A DNA stretch of 64,000 nt from Thermoplasmata archaeon (GCA_030038095.1 JASHPK010000017.1:72689-136688), one strand, 5' to 3'; counted from the first letter of the stretch, positions 7,671 through 16,864 are shown. Program-made: numbers and translations. Notes: generated by a model from the sequence alone, not told the origin.

Positions 7671-9773
7671 ATGGTCGCACGAGCCCCGGACCGTCTGGAG
7701 CGCCACCCGATCCTCGAGATCCCGGCCCATCCACCGACCGTCGAGTTCTCGTTCAACGGCCGGGGGCTCGAGGCCCGCGAGTCCGAGATGATCTCCTCCG
7801 CGCTCTTTGCGAACGGGATCCACGTCTTCGGCCACCATCCCAGGGACGGCGCTCCGGAAGGGATTTTCTGCGCGAACGGGCAGTGCTCCCAGTGCCTCGT
7901 CCTCGCGGACGGGATCCCGGTGAAGGCCTGCGTCACGGCGGTGCGGCCGGGCCTGGCCGTTCGCTCGCTCGAGGACCTGCCCGAGCTCCCTCCGGACGAC
8001 GTTCCGCTCCATCTGCGTCGGGACGTCTCGATCGTAGAGACCGAGGTTCTGATCGTCGGGGGCGGCCCCGCCGGCCTCGTCGCCGCCGCCGAGCTCGGCC
8101 GCCATGGCGGTCGCGTGATCCTCGCCGACGACAAGCGGCAGCTGGGAGGCAAGCTCAGCCTCCAGACCCACAACTTCTTCGGCTCGGTCCGGGACTGCTA
8201 TGCCGGCACGCGCGGGATGGACATCGGCACCCGCCTCGAGGCGGAGGTGCGCGCGCAGTCCACGGTGGAGGTCTGGACCGACTCCCCCGTCGTCGGGGTG
8301 TTCGAGGGCGGGTTCGTCGGCGTGGTGAAGCAGGGGCGGTTCGTCCTGGTCCATCCCCGCTGCCTTCTCGTCGCGGCCGGCGCCCGTGAGAAAGCGCTCG
8401 CGTTCCCCGGCGCGGACCTCCCTGGCGTCTACGGCGGAGGTGCCTTCCAGACGCTCGTCAACCGGGACCAGGTCAAGCCGGCGAAGCGGCTCTTCATCGT
8501 CGGTGGCGGGAACGTCGGGCTGATCGTCGCGTACCAGGCGCTCCAGGCCGGCATCGACGTCGTAGGTCTGGTCGAGATGCTTCCCGAGTGCGGCGGGTAC
8601 AAGGTCCACCGCGACAAGATCCTGCGCCTCGGGGTGCCGGTCCTCACGTCCCACACCGTGCTCCGGGCCGAGGGGCGGGATCACGTCGAACGCGTGATCG
8701 TCGCGCGGGTGGACCCGCAGTTCCGGCCGATCCCGGGCACGGAGCTCCAGTTCGACGTCGACACCCTGCTCATCGCGGTCGGGCTCTCCTCCGTCAACGA
8801 GCTCTACGAGGAAGGGCGTCGCCTCGGACTCGCGGTCTACGCGGCCGGGGACGCCCAGTCGATCGCGGAGGCGTCCGCCGCGATGTTCTCCGGACGGATC
8901 GTCGCTCGGCGTATCCTCGCCGACCTCGGACGCCCGATCGAGATCCCCTCCGAGTGGGGCGCGATGCTCGAGATGCTCTCCTCCCATCCCGGCCCGGTCC
9001 TCGGCACGTACCCGATCCCGCGGGAGGCGAAGGTCTACCCGGTGATCCGGTGCGCGCAGGAGATCCCGTGCAACCCGTGCACCGAGGTGTGTCCCGACGA
9101 CAGCATCGCGATCCCCGAGGGAACGATCCTCGGCCGGCCGATGTTCTCGGGAAAGTGCGCCGGGTGCCTCAAGTGCGTCGCGATCTGTCCGGGGCTCGCC
9201 ATCGCGATGGTCGACCGACGCGTCGATCCGACGGGCCGGACGGCGAAGGTCACGCTCCCCTGGGAGATGCCCGAGGGGCGGATCGCTCCCGGCGAGACCG
9301 TGGTGACCACCGGCGAGGAGGGAGCGGTGGTGGGGACCGGCAAGGTCGTGCGCATCCTGTCCGGTAAGGCGCTCAACCGTCGGAGGCTCGTGGTCCTCGA
9401 GGTCCCGGCCGCCCAGGCCGACCAGGTCGCCGGGATCCGGGTGCGAGAACCCGGCCCCTTCGTCACCCCGAAGACCGTCCCGCCGACCGACGACTCCGAG
9501 ATCACGATCTGCCGGTGCGAACGGGTCACGAAGGAGATGATCGCCGACTACATCCGGACCTCCGGCGTCCGCGACTTCAACGGCGTCAAGGCGGCGCTCC
9601 GGTGCGGGATGGGCCCCTGCGGCGGACGCACCTGCCTCGAGCTCACCGCGCGGATCTTCCGCGAGCTCGGCATCGACCCGCGTTCGGTGAGCCCACCGAC
9701 CCGTCGCCCGTTCACCCAGGAGGTGCCGCTCGCCGCGTTCCTGGTGGAGGAGGGCGGTGCCGGAGGAGTTTGA
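7671..9773 (+). CDS. FAD-dependent proline dehydrogenase-type alpha subunit fused to iron-sulfur domains
   Basis: A 700-residue protein resembling the alpha (HcnAB-like) subunits of dye-linked L-proline dehydrogenases, sarcosine oxidases and HCN synthase. Domains in order: an N-terminal 2Fe-2S ferredoxin-like domain (Cys67, Cys72, Cys75, Cys87); an FAD/NAD disulfide-reductase core (VGGGPAG at 129-135, second nucleotide site FIVGGGNVGL); two 4Fe-4S clusters near residue 461 (CNPCTEVCP, then CAGCLKCVAICP); and a C-terminal BFD-like 2Fe-2S domain (CRCE, then RCGMGPCGGRTC). In several archaea these parts are separate subunits, so this is a fusion. It overlaps the beta-subunit gene by 17 bases. 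Start ATG 7671 was preferred to TTG 7659. Proline as substrate is inferred from the adjacent pruA. Confidence 0.9.
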   Translation: MVARAPDRLERHPILEIPAHPPTVEFSFNGRGLEARESEMISSALFANGIHVFGHHPRDGAPEGIFCANGQCSQCLVLADGIPVKACVTAVRPGLAVRSLEDLPELPPDDVPLHLRRDVSIVETEVLIVGGGPAGLVAAAELGRHGGRVILADDKRQLGGKLSLQTHNFFGSVRDCYAGTRGMDIGTRLEAEVRAQSTVEVWTDSPVVGVFEGGFVGVVKQGRFVLVHPRCLLVAAGAREKALAFPGADLPGVYGGGAFQTLVNRDQVKPAKRLFIVGGGNVGLIVAYQALQAGIDVVGLVEMLPECGGYKVHRDKILRLGVPVLTSHTVLRAEGRDHVERVIVARVDPQFRPIPGTELQFDVDTLLIAVGLSSVNELYEEGRRLGLAVYAAGDAQSIAEASAAMFSGRIVARRILADLGRPIEIPSEWGAMLEMLSSHPGPVLGTYPIPREAKVYPVIRCAQEIPCNPCTEVCPDDSIAIPEGTILGRPMFSGKCAGCLKCVAICPGLAIAMVDRRVDPTGRTAKVTLPWEMPEGRIAPGETVVTTGEEGAVVGTGKVVRILSGKALNRRRLVVLEVPAAQADQVAGIRVREPGPFVTPKTVPPTDDSEITICRCERVTKEMIADYIRTSGVRDFNGVKAALRCGMGPCGGRTCLELTARIFRELGIDPRSVSPPTRRPFTQEVPLAAFLVEEGGAGGV

Positions 9774-10923
9774 TGTCATCGTCATCGGGGCGGGCTCGGT
9801 AGGGAACCCGACCGCCTACTTCCTCGCCCGAGAGGGGCTCCGCGTCCTCGTCCTCGACGAGCTCGCGGCGTCCGGCCAGGGCCAGAACAAGGCGGCGATC
9901 GGAGGGGTCCGGGCGACCCACTCCGACCCGGCGAAGATCACCCTCTGCCGGGAGAGCCTCGAGATCTTCGCGGGGTGGAAGGACGCGACCGGGACCGACA
10001 TCGGCTGGAAGAAGGGCGGGTACTGCTTCCCCGCGTTCGACGAGAAGGTCGAGGCGACGGTGCGGGGCCTGCTTCCGACCCAGAAACGCTACCGGCTCAA
10101 CATCGACTGGCTCGACGCTCCCGAGATTGAACGGATCGTCCCCGGGATCAACCCGGACGGACTGCGCGGCGGGACCTACTCGCCGGACGACGGCCAGGTG
10201 AGCCCGCTCCTCGCGGCGGAGTCGTTCACCGGCGAGGCCGCGAAACGCGGGGCGAAGTTCCGCTACCGTGAGCCCGTCCGGGCCCTCCTCCGGGAAGACC
10301 ACGCCGTGGTGGGCGTGGAAACCGACCGGGGGCAGTACCGGGCGGCCACGGTCGTCAACGCCGCCGGGGTCGCGGCGAACCGGATCTCCGCCCTCGCGGG
10401 GCTCGACCTCCCGATCCTCCCCGACAGCCACGAGGGCGGGATCTCCGCGCCGATCCGACCGTTCCTCGACCCGCTGGTGGTGGACCTCCGTCCGGGCCCG
10501 GAGGGGCGGACGCTCAACTTCTACTTCGGTCAGAACTCCGAGGGCCAGATCATCTTCTGCTACACCCCGAGGCCGGTGATCCCGGGCGAGAGCCGCGACT
10601 CGACGTACGAGTTCATGCCGATCGTCGCGGCGCGGATGGTCGAGGTGGTCCCCCGCTTGAAGAACCTCACGATCCGTCGGGTCTGGCGCGGGCTCTACCC
10701 GATGACGCCCGACGGCAGCCCGATCGTGGGGCGCGCCCCCGGCGTCGACGGCTTCGTGCTGGGGGTCGGGATGTGCGGTCAGGGGTTCATGCTCGGGCCG
10801 GGGGTGGGGAAGTGTCTCGCCGCCCTCATCACGCACGGCGCTCCATCGATCCCGAGCGAGGTGTTCGATCTCCTCAGCCCGTCGCGCGACCTCTACGCGG
10901 GGAAGAAGGAAGCCCTGAAGTGA
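9757..10923 (+). CDS. FAD-dependent amino-acid dehydrogenase beta subunit (proline dehydrogenase/sarcosine oxidase beta type)
   Basis: A 388-residue member of the DAO (D-amino-acid oxidase) fold family. The N-terminal FAD motif VIVIGAGSVGNPTAYFLARE lies at residues 8-27, and the C-terminal FAD-contact segment GFVLGVGMCGQGFMLGPGVG is typical of HcnC/sarcosine-oxidase-beta proteins. It probably holds the catalytic flavin that oxidises L-proline, passing electrons to the flavin and iron-sulfur centres of the alpha subunit encoded just upstream. It starts at GTG 9757, inside the alpha gene, which implies coupled translation. Sarcosine, glycine betaine breakdown products or D-amino acids are alternative substrates; the neighbouring P5C dehydrogenase favours proline. 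Confidence 0.9.
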   Translation: MPEEFDVIVIGAGSVGNPTAYFLAREGLRVLVLDELAASGQGQNKAAIGGVRATHSDPAKITLCRESLEIFAGWKDATGTDIGWKKGGYCFPAFDEKVEATVRGLLPTQKRYRLNIDWLDAPEIERIVPGINPDGLRGGTYSPDDGQVSPLLAAESFTGEAAKRGAKFRYREPVRALLREDHAVVGVETDRGQYRAATVVNAAGVAANRISALAGLDLPILPDSHEGGISAPIRPFLDPLVVDLRPGPEGRTLNFYFGQNSEGQIIFCYTPRPVIPGESRDSTYEFMPIVAARMVEVVPRLKNLTIRRVWRGLYPMTPDGSPIVGRAPGVDGFVLGVGMCGQGFMLGPGVGKCLAALITHGAPSIPSEVFDLLSPSRDLYAGKKEALK

Positions 10924-10976
10924 GGCCCGCGGGCCCGTCGCGAACGGGACCGCTCGTGCGCGCGAAGTCCCGCGCC

Positions 10977-11879
10977 TCAACGCATCGTCTTCAGCAGCTC
11001 GGCGATCCCCTCCCGGTACGACGGGTATCGGGGCCTCCATCCGAGCGCTTCGAGTTTCGCCGAGGAGGCCGCCCGGTCCGCCGCGAGATGATGGGCGACC
11101 TCGCGACCGTACCTCGCGGCACCCGACTCGGGGGACACACTCTCGGGGGTAGGACGCGCGACAGCGGTCGCGACGTACTCGATGAACTCCCGCCAGGGGG
11201 CGGGGCGCCCGTCCACGAGGTTGTAGACCTCCCCCGCGGCGCCGCGCTCGAGGATTCGGGCGAACCCGGTTCCCACATCGTCGCGCGCCACGAACGACCA
11301 GCGATTCGCCCCGTCCCCGACGATCCGGTACTCTCCCGCCCGGATCCCATCGAGGGTCGAGCGGAACCACGACCCATCGCCGTAGACCATCCCGGGGCGG
11401 ACGACGAGCACCTCGGGTCCGGAGGCGCCGGCCTCCGTGAGCGCCACCCGTTCGGTCTCGAAGTTGATCCGCGACTCCCCGAGCGGCTCGACCGGGGACC
11501 GTTCCGTGAGCTCGCCGGAACCCCCGCGATAGACCCAGTAGCCCGATCCGATCACGAGGCGGCGAAGCCCTTCCGACCGCGCGACCCGGAGCAGCACCCG
11601 GGCCCCTTCGACTCGCACGCGTTCCGCCCGGCCAGCTTCGCCCGCCGGCTCGTCCGGGGCCGCGGCGAGGTGTACCGCGGCCTCGCACCCCCGGGCGGCC
11701 CGCGCCACCGCGCCCGGGTCCAGCAGGTCCCCGATCTCGGGCGTCGCCCCGGCCGAGCGGAGGCGCTCGGTCTGCGCCGGATTTCGCACGAGGCCCACCA
11801 CGTCCGCGCCATCGGAGGCGAGGGACCGCGCGACCGCATGGCCCAAGAAGCCGCCCGCGCCCGCGACGAGGACCTTCAC
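10977..11879 (-). CDS. NAD(P)-dependent epimerase/dehydratase family protein
   Basis: A 300-residue extended short-chain dehydrogenase. The Rossmann motif VAGAGGFLG lies at the N terminus and DLLDP follows the first beta-alpha-beta unit. A canonical YxxxK pair is not obvious: the expected region reads RINFETERV, so catalysis may be altered or the protein may be NmrA-like. Start GTG 11879 overlaps the stop of the upstream metallo-beta-lactamase gene (GTGA), and the next gene upstream also overlaps, so all three form one operon. It converges with the beta-subunit gene across a 53-base gap. Substrate unknown; sugar or isoprenoid carbonyl compounds are typical for the fold. Confidence 0.82.
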   Translation of the reverse strand: MKVLVAGAGGFLGHAVARSLASDGADVVGLVRNPAQTERLRSAGATPEIGDLLDPGAVARAARGCEAAVHLAAAPDEPAGEAGRAERVRVEGARVLLRVARSEGLRRLVIGSGYWVYRGGSGELTERSPVEPLGESRINFETERVALTEAGASGPEVLVVRPGMVYGDGSWFRSTLDGIRAGEYRIVGDGANRWSFVARDDVGTGFARILERGAAGEVYNLVDGRPAPWREFIEYVATAVARPTPESVSPESGAARYGREVAHHLAADRAASSAKLEALGWRPRYPSYREGIAELLKTMR

Positions 11880-12841
11880 CGGCCCCTCCCCGGACCGGCA
11901 CCGGCCCGGCGCGCGAGCCGGTAGACCCGGCTCAGGTTGTCCGGGAACATCACCGAGAAGGTCCACTCGGAGTACGCGGACGGAATCGGGGTCTTCCGCA
12001 GGTCCGCGAGAGACCTCCCTTCGCGCCTCGCCCCCGCGACGATGCGGTCGAGCTCTCCGAGATAGCGGATCTCGATCGCGAGATCCCTACGGGTGCCCGG
12101 GACGCCGTGGCCGGGGAGGATGCGGTCGGGGCGCAGACGATCGATGCGCTCGAGGATGTGGATCCACCGGTCGGTCCAGCCGTCGCTGACCGACGGGTGC
12201 ATTCCGACCATCGTGAGATCCCCGGCGAGGACGATCCGCTGGTCCGGGAGGTACCCGAAGACGTCGCTCGGCGAGTGGCCACCCCCGTACGACAGGAGGT
12301 GGAGCGCCCGCCGTGACCCCTCGAGGACCAGCTCGTCCACGAACGTCACATCGGGAAGCACGATGCGGTGCGACCGGGGCATGGCGAGGACCCCCTCGAA
12401 CCAGCCGCGGAGCCCTGGTCGTTCGCGCCGGGGCACCGTAGAGCCCGGTCGAGAGAGCGCCCGGAGCTCCCGGGGGAACTCGCGCCGGCATTCGACGAGC
12501 TGCGCTCGGCTGCGGCGCCGGATCTCCCGGCGGGTCCGGTGGGTCGAGACGACGTGCGCTCCCGAGAAGGCCGAGTTCCCCCAGATATGGTCGCCGTGCC
12601 AGTGGCTGTTCACGACCCAATCGGGCGGACGGCCGGTGAGCCGCGTCGCGGTCCGAGCGAGGACCTGGGCGGCCATCGGGGTCAGCATCGAGTCGAAGAC
12701 GACGGTCGCCCCCCCGAGGTCGACGATCCCGGAATTGCAGAGGGCGTACCCCCTCGGACGGGCGATCGTCGCGTAGACCCCGGGCGCGAGCGACTCGAGC
12801 CGGAAGTGTCGGTTCGTCGGGACGGCGCGAGGGCCGGTCAT
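11876..12841 (-). CDS. metallo-beta-lactamase fold hydrolase
   Basis: A 321-residue MBL-fold protein. The metal site is clear: NSHWHGDHIWGN (HxHxDH), then a His in YGGGHSPSD, an Asp in LAGDLTM and a late His in LPGHGVPG. The sequence lacks the domains of RNase J or CPSF-type enzymes and looks like the broad glyoxalase II/lactamase-like hydrolase group. The ATG at 12841 overlaps the DUF2252 stop (ATGA) and its own stop overlaps the epimerase start. No signal peptide. Substrate unknown; the operon may handle a small-molecule ester or thioester (inference). Confidence 0.88.
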   Translation of the reverse strand: MTGPRAVPTNRHFRLESLAPGVYATIARPRGYALCNSGIVDLGGATVVFDSMLTPMAAQVLARTATRLTGRPPDWVVNSHWHGDHIWGNSAFSGAHVVSTHRTRREIRRRSRAQLVECRREFPRELRALSRPGSTVPRRERPGLRGWFEGVLAMPRSHRIVLPDVTFVDELVLEGSRRALHLLSYGGGHSPSDVFGYLPDQRIVLAGDLTMVGMHPSVSDGWTDRWIHILERIDRLRPDRILPGHGVPGTRRDLAIEIRYLGELDRIVAGARREGRSLADLRKTPIPSAYSEWTFSVMFPDNLSRVYRLARRAGAGPGRGR

Positions 12842-14151
12842 CCTCCGACGCTCCCCGGAAGGCGACCGTGTCGGATCGCCGCGAGCATCGCCCGGTAGTC
12901 CCGCTCCACCTGGATGGCATACGCCTCGGCGTATCGGACCACGGCCTCGTCGAACACGTCCTTCGTCCCGAGGTACCCGGCGATCGCGGGAGCGTCGCCC
13001 GTCCGGGCATGGGCGCGGGCGAGCGCCGCCCCGCAGAGCTCCCCCTTCCCGACCAGGGACCGGGGGGTGGCGTCGGCGACGTCCGGGGAGAACTTCATGT
13101 CCCGCAGCTGGCGGACGTAGAAGTCCTCCGACCGAAGCCGACTCCACCCGAGGAAGATATCGCTCGCCTCCTGGATCAGTCGTTGGCCCACGACGACCCG
13201 CTCGGCGTGGTTCGGGTACGGGCTCCTTCCGAGGTACCGCTCGAGGGCCGACGGGAGGGCCTGCTTCGACTGGAGAAACACCGGGTCCTCCACGTCCGGG
13301 TCGCCGAGGAGGAGCAGCACCGAGCACGCGGTCCCCACGCTGCCGACCCCGACCACCTTCTGGGCCACGTCGACCACGGAGTAGTGGTCGAGCAGCGACC
13401 GACGCTCGTCGGGCAGCGAGCGCAGATAACGCTCGTAGAGGTGGGTCATCCGTTCGTGCGCGTCGCTGGGCGGGTAGTGCACGATGAGCGGGGGGTCGTC
13501 CCGGATCCGGTAGCCGCGGCCGGTACGGCGCGCGAGCCGAGGGAACGCCTCAATCGCGGTCCGGCGGCGCGCCCGTTGCACGTCGAGGCCGACCTCCCGT
13601 CGCGCGAGGCGGCTGACATGCCGGTCGATCTGGTCGCGGTCGAGATGGTCGTACCACACGTCGACGAAACGCATCGAGGCGTAGCGGAGCATCGCCTCCC
13701 GGTACGTCCGTACCGTCCTCCGGACCGCGCGTCGCCCCGTGGATCGCGCGAACCGATGCTCTCGCGCCGCGACCACGATGCTCGTCGCGAGGCGCTTGAC
13801 GTCCCACTCCCAGGGACCCGGGAGCGTCTCGTCAAAATCGTTGACGTCGAACACCGCGTTCCGCTCGGGTGTCGCGAGGATCCCGAAGTTGTTCAGGTGG
13901 GCGTCCCCGCACAACTGGACCCGGAAGCCGGTCGTGGGCCCGCCCGCGAGATCGTGCGTCATCAGGACCGCGGAGCCTCGAAGGAACTCGAACGGCGAGT
14001 GGGCCATCCGGGCGTACCGGATCGGAAGGAGGCGCGCTTCGCGCCGCCGGTCGGACTCCAGCAGCAGTTCGACCGGCTCGGGCCGGTCCCGGGACGGCTC
14101 GAAGACCGCCTGCAGGGACCGGGGCACTCTACGCCGGACCGCCTTGCCCAC
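12838..14151 (-). CDS. DUF2252 family protein
   Basis: About 437 residues from GTG 14151. Family signatures in order: PIRYARMAHSPFEFLRG, VQLCGDAHLNNFG, VFDVNDFDETLPGPWEWDVK and RLATSIV. DUF2252 proteins have a kinase-like pattern of Asp and Asn residues, but their activity is not established. The frame stays open to 14358, but the extra N-terminal residues are low-complexity; starting at 14151 leaves the conserved RRRVPRSLQ segment near the N terminus, as is usual. It is first in an overlapping three-gene operon and is divergent from thymidylate kinase. Confidence 0.83.
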   Translation of the reverse strand: MGKAVRRRVPRSLQAVFEPSRDRPEPVELLLESDRRREARLLPIRYARMAHSPFEFLRGSAVLMTHDLAGGPTTGFRVQLCGDAHLNNFGILATPERNAVFDVNDFDETLPGPWEWDVKRLATSIVVAAREHRFARSTGRRAVRRTVRTYREAMLRYASMRFVDVWYDHLDRDQIDRHVSRLARREVGLDVQRARRRTAIEAFPRLARRTGRGYRIRDDPPLIVHYPPSDAHERMTHLYERYLRSLPDERRSLLDHYSVVDVAQKVVGVGSVGTACSVLLLLGDPDVEDPVFLQSKQALPSALERYLGRSPYPNHAERVVVGQRLIQEASDIFLGWSRLRSEDFYVRQLRDMKFSPDVADATPRSLVGKGELCGAALARAHARTGDAPAIAGYLGTKDVFDEAVVRYAEAYAIQVERDYRAMLAAIRHGRLPGSVGG

Positions 14152-14392
14152 CGCGGACCGCGCCGCGCGCGACGCTCGGATCAACGGACCCTTTCGGGCA
14201 CGGGCCCGACCCCGGGGCCCGGGAATCGTCCCGAGGGGAAAAGCCCTAGCGTTCCCGGCGGCGGAAGAGACGGACGGCGGCCCACCGCCCTCGATGGGGT
14301 TTATCCGTGAGGACGCGTTCGGACCGGTCGAGGGCAGACAGTCCCCGGGACCGGGCATCCCGAGGGAGCGGAAGTCTCGGAGGGCAGCACGG

Positions 14393-14983
14393 ATGACCGA
14401 GCGGGGGACCTACGTCGTCATCGAGGGAATCGACGGAACCGGAAAGACGGAGCTCGCCGCGCGCCTCGTGCCTCCGCTGCTCGCCCGCGGCCATTCGATC
14501 TCGAGCTTCCGAGAGCCGACGGACAAGTTCCTGCGCTCGGAGTTCGCCCGCCTCCGAAAGATCGACCTGTTCGCGGCAGCCCTCTGCTACACCGTTGATC
14601 GGGCGATGCTCCGGCCGGGAATCGAGCACGCGCTCGACATGGGGGACATCGTCCTTCAGGATCGGTCGTTCTACTCGACGCTCGCCTACCAGTACCCGGG
14701 GCTCAGTCCCGAGGCCTGGCGCGAGGTGGAACGCATCGTGCGGGAGCTCGCGATTGAACCCGACCTCGTCCTGTACCTCGACGCCCCGGTCGAGGTCGCG
14801 ATCCACCGGGTCGAGGCCAGCGGCCAGCGGAACGCGTTCGAGGACGAGCCGTACCTCGAGCGGGTCCGGCACAAGTTCGAACAGATGTTCCAGCCCCCGA
14901 AGTGGGTCCGCCTGAACGCCAGCGGCGGGCCGGATCGGACGCTCGAGCAGGCGATGAACGCCCTCCTTGCGATCGGCCTGTAA
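14393..14983 (+). CDS. tmk: thymidylate kinase (dTMP kinase)
   Basis: A 196-residue P-loop nucleotide kinase that phosphorylates dTMP to dTDP in DNA-precursor synthesis. Motifs are the P-loop EGIDGTGKT (residues 11-19), the FREPT strand with the substrate-site Arg, DRSFYSTLAYQ (the DR(Y/S/F) motif of TMP kinases), and a lid region ASGQRNAFEDEPYLERV. The length is normal. The ATG at 14393 was chosen over upstream in-frame starts because it places the P-loop strand at the usual distance from the N terminus. The protein is cytoplasmic. Confidence 0.93.
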   Translation: MTERGTYVVIEGIDGTGKTELAARLVPPLLARGHSISSFREPTDKFLRSEFARLRKIDLFAAALCYTVDRAMLRPGIEHALDMGDIVLQDRSFYSTLAYQYPGLSPEAWREVERIVRELAIEPDLVLYLDAPVEVAIHRVEASGQRNAFEDEPYLERVRHKFEQMFQPPKWVRLNASGGPDRTLEQAMNALLAIGL

Positions 14984-15116
14984 CGGTCCCCGTCGCGGCT
15001 CCGGCTCCCCGACTCTCGCGGCACGGGGCGGTCCGCCGGCCGACGCGGGTTCGCCCGCTGCATCTGGCCCGATAGATTCATCCCCCGGAACCTTCGGACT
15101 CGTCAGCGACTCCTTC

Positions 15117-16247
15117 ATGGAAGAGCTGATGCTTCCCGGGTCGCCCTCGATCCCCACCCACCGCGCGCACTGGGCGGAGGCTGCCCACCGCCTCGGGCTC
15201 CCGGCGGCCGGGGGCGCCGCCGTAGGCGTCGGGGCGGCCCTCGCGGCGGGAGTTCGCGGTCCGCTCGGGAATCTTGCCGCCGCCGCGCTGATGGCGGCGG
15301 GAGCGGCGGCGCTCGGCGCCTCGGCGGTCGCGCACTGGGCGAAGAGGCGATCCGAGCCGGAGTCCGGGGGGGTCCTTCCCGGCGGCTCGGGAGCTCGGAC
15401 TCCGGCCGACGGAGCTCTCGAGGGCATTCGAACCGCCGCGCGCGAGTTTGACCCGTTCCCGCCCGCTCCAGAGCTATACTTCGCCTCCCAGCACGGCGCG
15501 GCGGGACCGATCTTCTCCGTCTCGACCTCGCCCGGAGATCAACTCTGGAGCAGCTGGAAGAGGGCCGACGCGGACCATCTCCTCGCGCCCCTCGTCGGGC
15601 CGGTCCCCGAGACCGTGTTCCTCTCGCCGAAGCCTGACGAGACCGATCCGTTCGCGGACCGTGCCCCCGCCTTCTCCGTCGATCCCGAGCTTCGGCTGAG
15701 GGCCCGCCCCCCTTCCGGGCCGTTGCCCGGACCCGGACCATATCCGGAAGAGGTGCTCGATCGGTGGTTCCCTCCCGGGGACTCGGCCCGGCCCCCGGCG
15801 TCCGTCGTCGAGGCCATCCCGGACGATCCGCGGTCCGAGCTCGTCGAGGATCCGTACTCCGTCTTCGGCGCCCCCCCCGAACCCGGCTCCTCCTACTTCG
15901 AGGTCCATTTCGAGGCGGTCAACCCTACCCCGCCCCATCTGCGGGCGCCGTCCGGCGGCCGCACCGGTACGCGTTCTCTTCCGGCCGGACGCCCTCGTCC
16001 CCGCACCGCGTCGTTCGGCGCATCGGTCTGTACCTCCTGCGGTCGCGAGGTACCGGACCTTCGAAGCTGGGGACCCTGTCCCGAATGCTTGCGGCCGGTC
16101 TGCAGTCACTGCCTGCTCCAGGCGCTCTGGACGCACGGACAGGGGATCTGCTCCGACTGCGCCGCCGCTCGTCCGGGGGAGGTGGGGTTCGCCCTCGACG
16201 GCGCCTCGATCGAGCGGCTCGCGCTCCCGACGGCGAGCCCGGACTGA
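15117..16247 (+). CDS. membrane protein with a C-terminal zinc-binding domain
   Basis: About 376 residues from ATG 15117. After a short N terminus there is a long Ala/Gly/Leu-rich stretch (about residues 28-75) able to form two membrane helices. A Pro-rich, low-complexity, acidic linker of roughly 230 residues follows. The last 60 residues carry eight or more cysteines: CTSCGRE, CPECLRPVCSHC, CSDC, spaced like a RING, treble-clef or double zinc ribbon. I do not recognise a family. The architecture suggests a membrane-tethered cytoplasmic zinc domain that could bind protein or nucleic acid. It is followed by the flavodoxin gene after 116 bases. Confidence 0.7.
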   Translation: MEELMLPGSPSIPTHRAHWAEAAHRLGLPAAGGAAVGVGAALAAGVRGPLGNLAAAALMAAGAAALGASAVAHWAKRRSEPESGGVLPGGSGARTPADGALEGIRTAAREFDPFPPAPELYFASQHGAAGPIFSVSTSPGDQLWSSWKRADADHLLAPLVGPVPETVFLSPKPDETDPFADRAPAFSVDPELRLRARPPSGPLPGPGPYPEEVLDRWFPPGDSARPPASVVEAIPDDPRSELVEDPYSVFGAPPEPGSSYFEVHFEAVNPTPPHLRAPSGGRTGTRSLPAGRPRPRTASFGASVCTSCGREVPDLRSWGPCPECLRPVCSHCLLQALWTHGQGICSDCAAARPGEVGFALDGASIERLALPTASPD

Positions 16248-16363
16248 GGCGGACGCTCCACTATCCCGGGCCGAGCCTAGGCATAGTGAAACCGCCCTGA
16301 CGACAGGCCTATGAGCCGCGGTCCGGCTCGGTACCCCAGGGAGGCGTTCGCACCGGTCCGCCC

Positions 16364-16840
16364 ATGAGAGCCGTCGTCGTTTTTGACAGTCAGTATGGGA
16401 ACACGCGTCTCGTCGGAGAAGAGATTGCCCGAGGGATCTCCGAAGCCGGGAACCTCGAGGTCCTCGCCGCGGACGTCGATCACGTGGCCCTCGACCGGGT
16501 CCGGGCCTGCGACCTCCTCGTGATCGGGTCTCCGAACCATATCGGCCGGGCCACCCGGGCGACCAAGCGGTTCGTCCGGGCGATCGGCGCCGATCTCGGG
16601 CGGAAGCGGGTCGCCGTGTTCGACACCTGCTTCGCGGGCCAGGAAGGCGTGGCGACGCGGGAGATCGAGGCGAACCTGAGGAAGGAGGAGCCCACGTTCG
16701 CGCCCGTGGCCCCCGCCCTGTCGGTCATCGTGGAGCGGATGAAGGGGCCGATCCGTACCGGGGAGCTGCCGAAGGCCCGCGCGTACGGTCGCCGACTCGC
16801 CACCTTGCCCCCCCGCGAGGCGCCGCCGCCCCCGGCGTAG
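16364..16840 (+). CDS. flavodoxin domain protein
   Basis: A 158-residue flavodoxin-like protein. The FMN phosphate-binding loop is DSQYGNTR near the N terminus; LVIGSPNHIGRA and VFDTCFAG form the isoalloxazine-side loops. It should carry electrons or act as a flavodoxin-type NADPH reductase domain in the cytoplasm. It is a clear paralogue of the protein at 25143-25658, sharing VVFDS-YGNTR, PNH-G-A-RA, FDTC and GVA-R. The conserved Cys in FDTC is unusual for classic flavodoxins and may be functional. A hairpin at 16865-16898 follows the gene. Confidence 0.9.
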   Translation: MRAVVVFDSQYGNTRLVGEEIARGISEAGNLEVLAADVDHVALDRVRACDLLVIGSPNHIGRATRATKRFVRAIGADLGRKRVAVFDTCFAGQEGVATREIEANLRKEEPTFAPVAPALSVIVERMKGPIRTGELPKARAYGRRLATLPPREAPPPPA

Positions 16841-16864
16841 GCTTCGACCCCCCCGCCGGCCTCC

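Noticed and set aside
7575-9785. 736-codon minus-strand frame opposite the proline dehydrogenase alpha gene
   Set aside because: The plus strand carries four recognisable cofactor domains; the minus frame shows none.
7671-10923. Hydrogen cyanide synthase (HcnABC) as the function of the fused flavoprotein and its partner
   Set aside because: Domain similarity allows it, but the divergent P5C dehydrogenase makes proline oxidation the simpler reading; HCN synthesis would need phylogenetic or chemical support.
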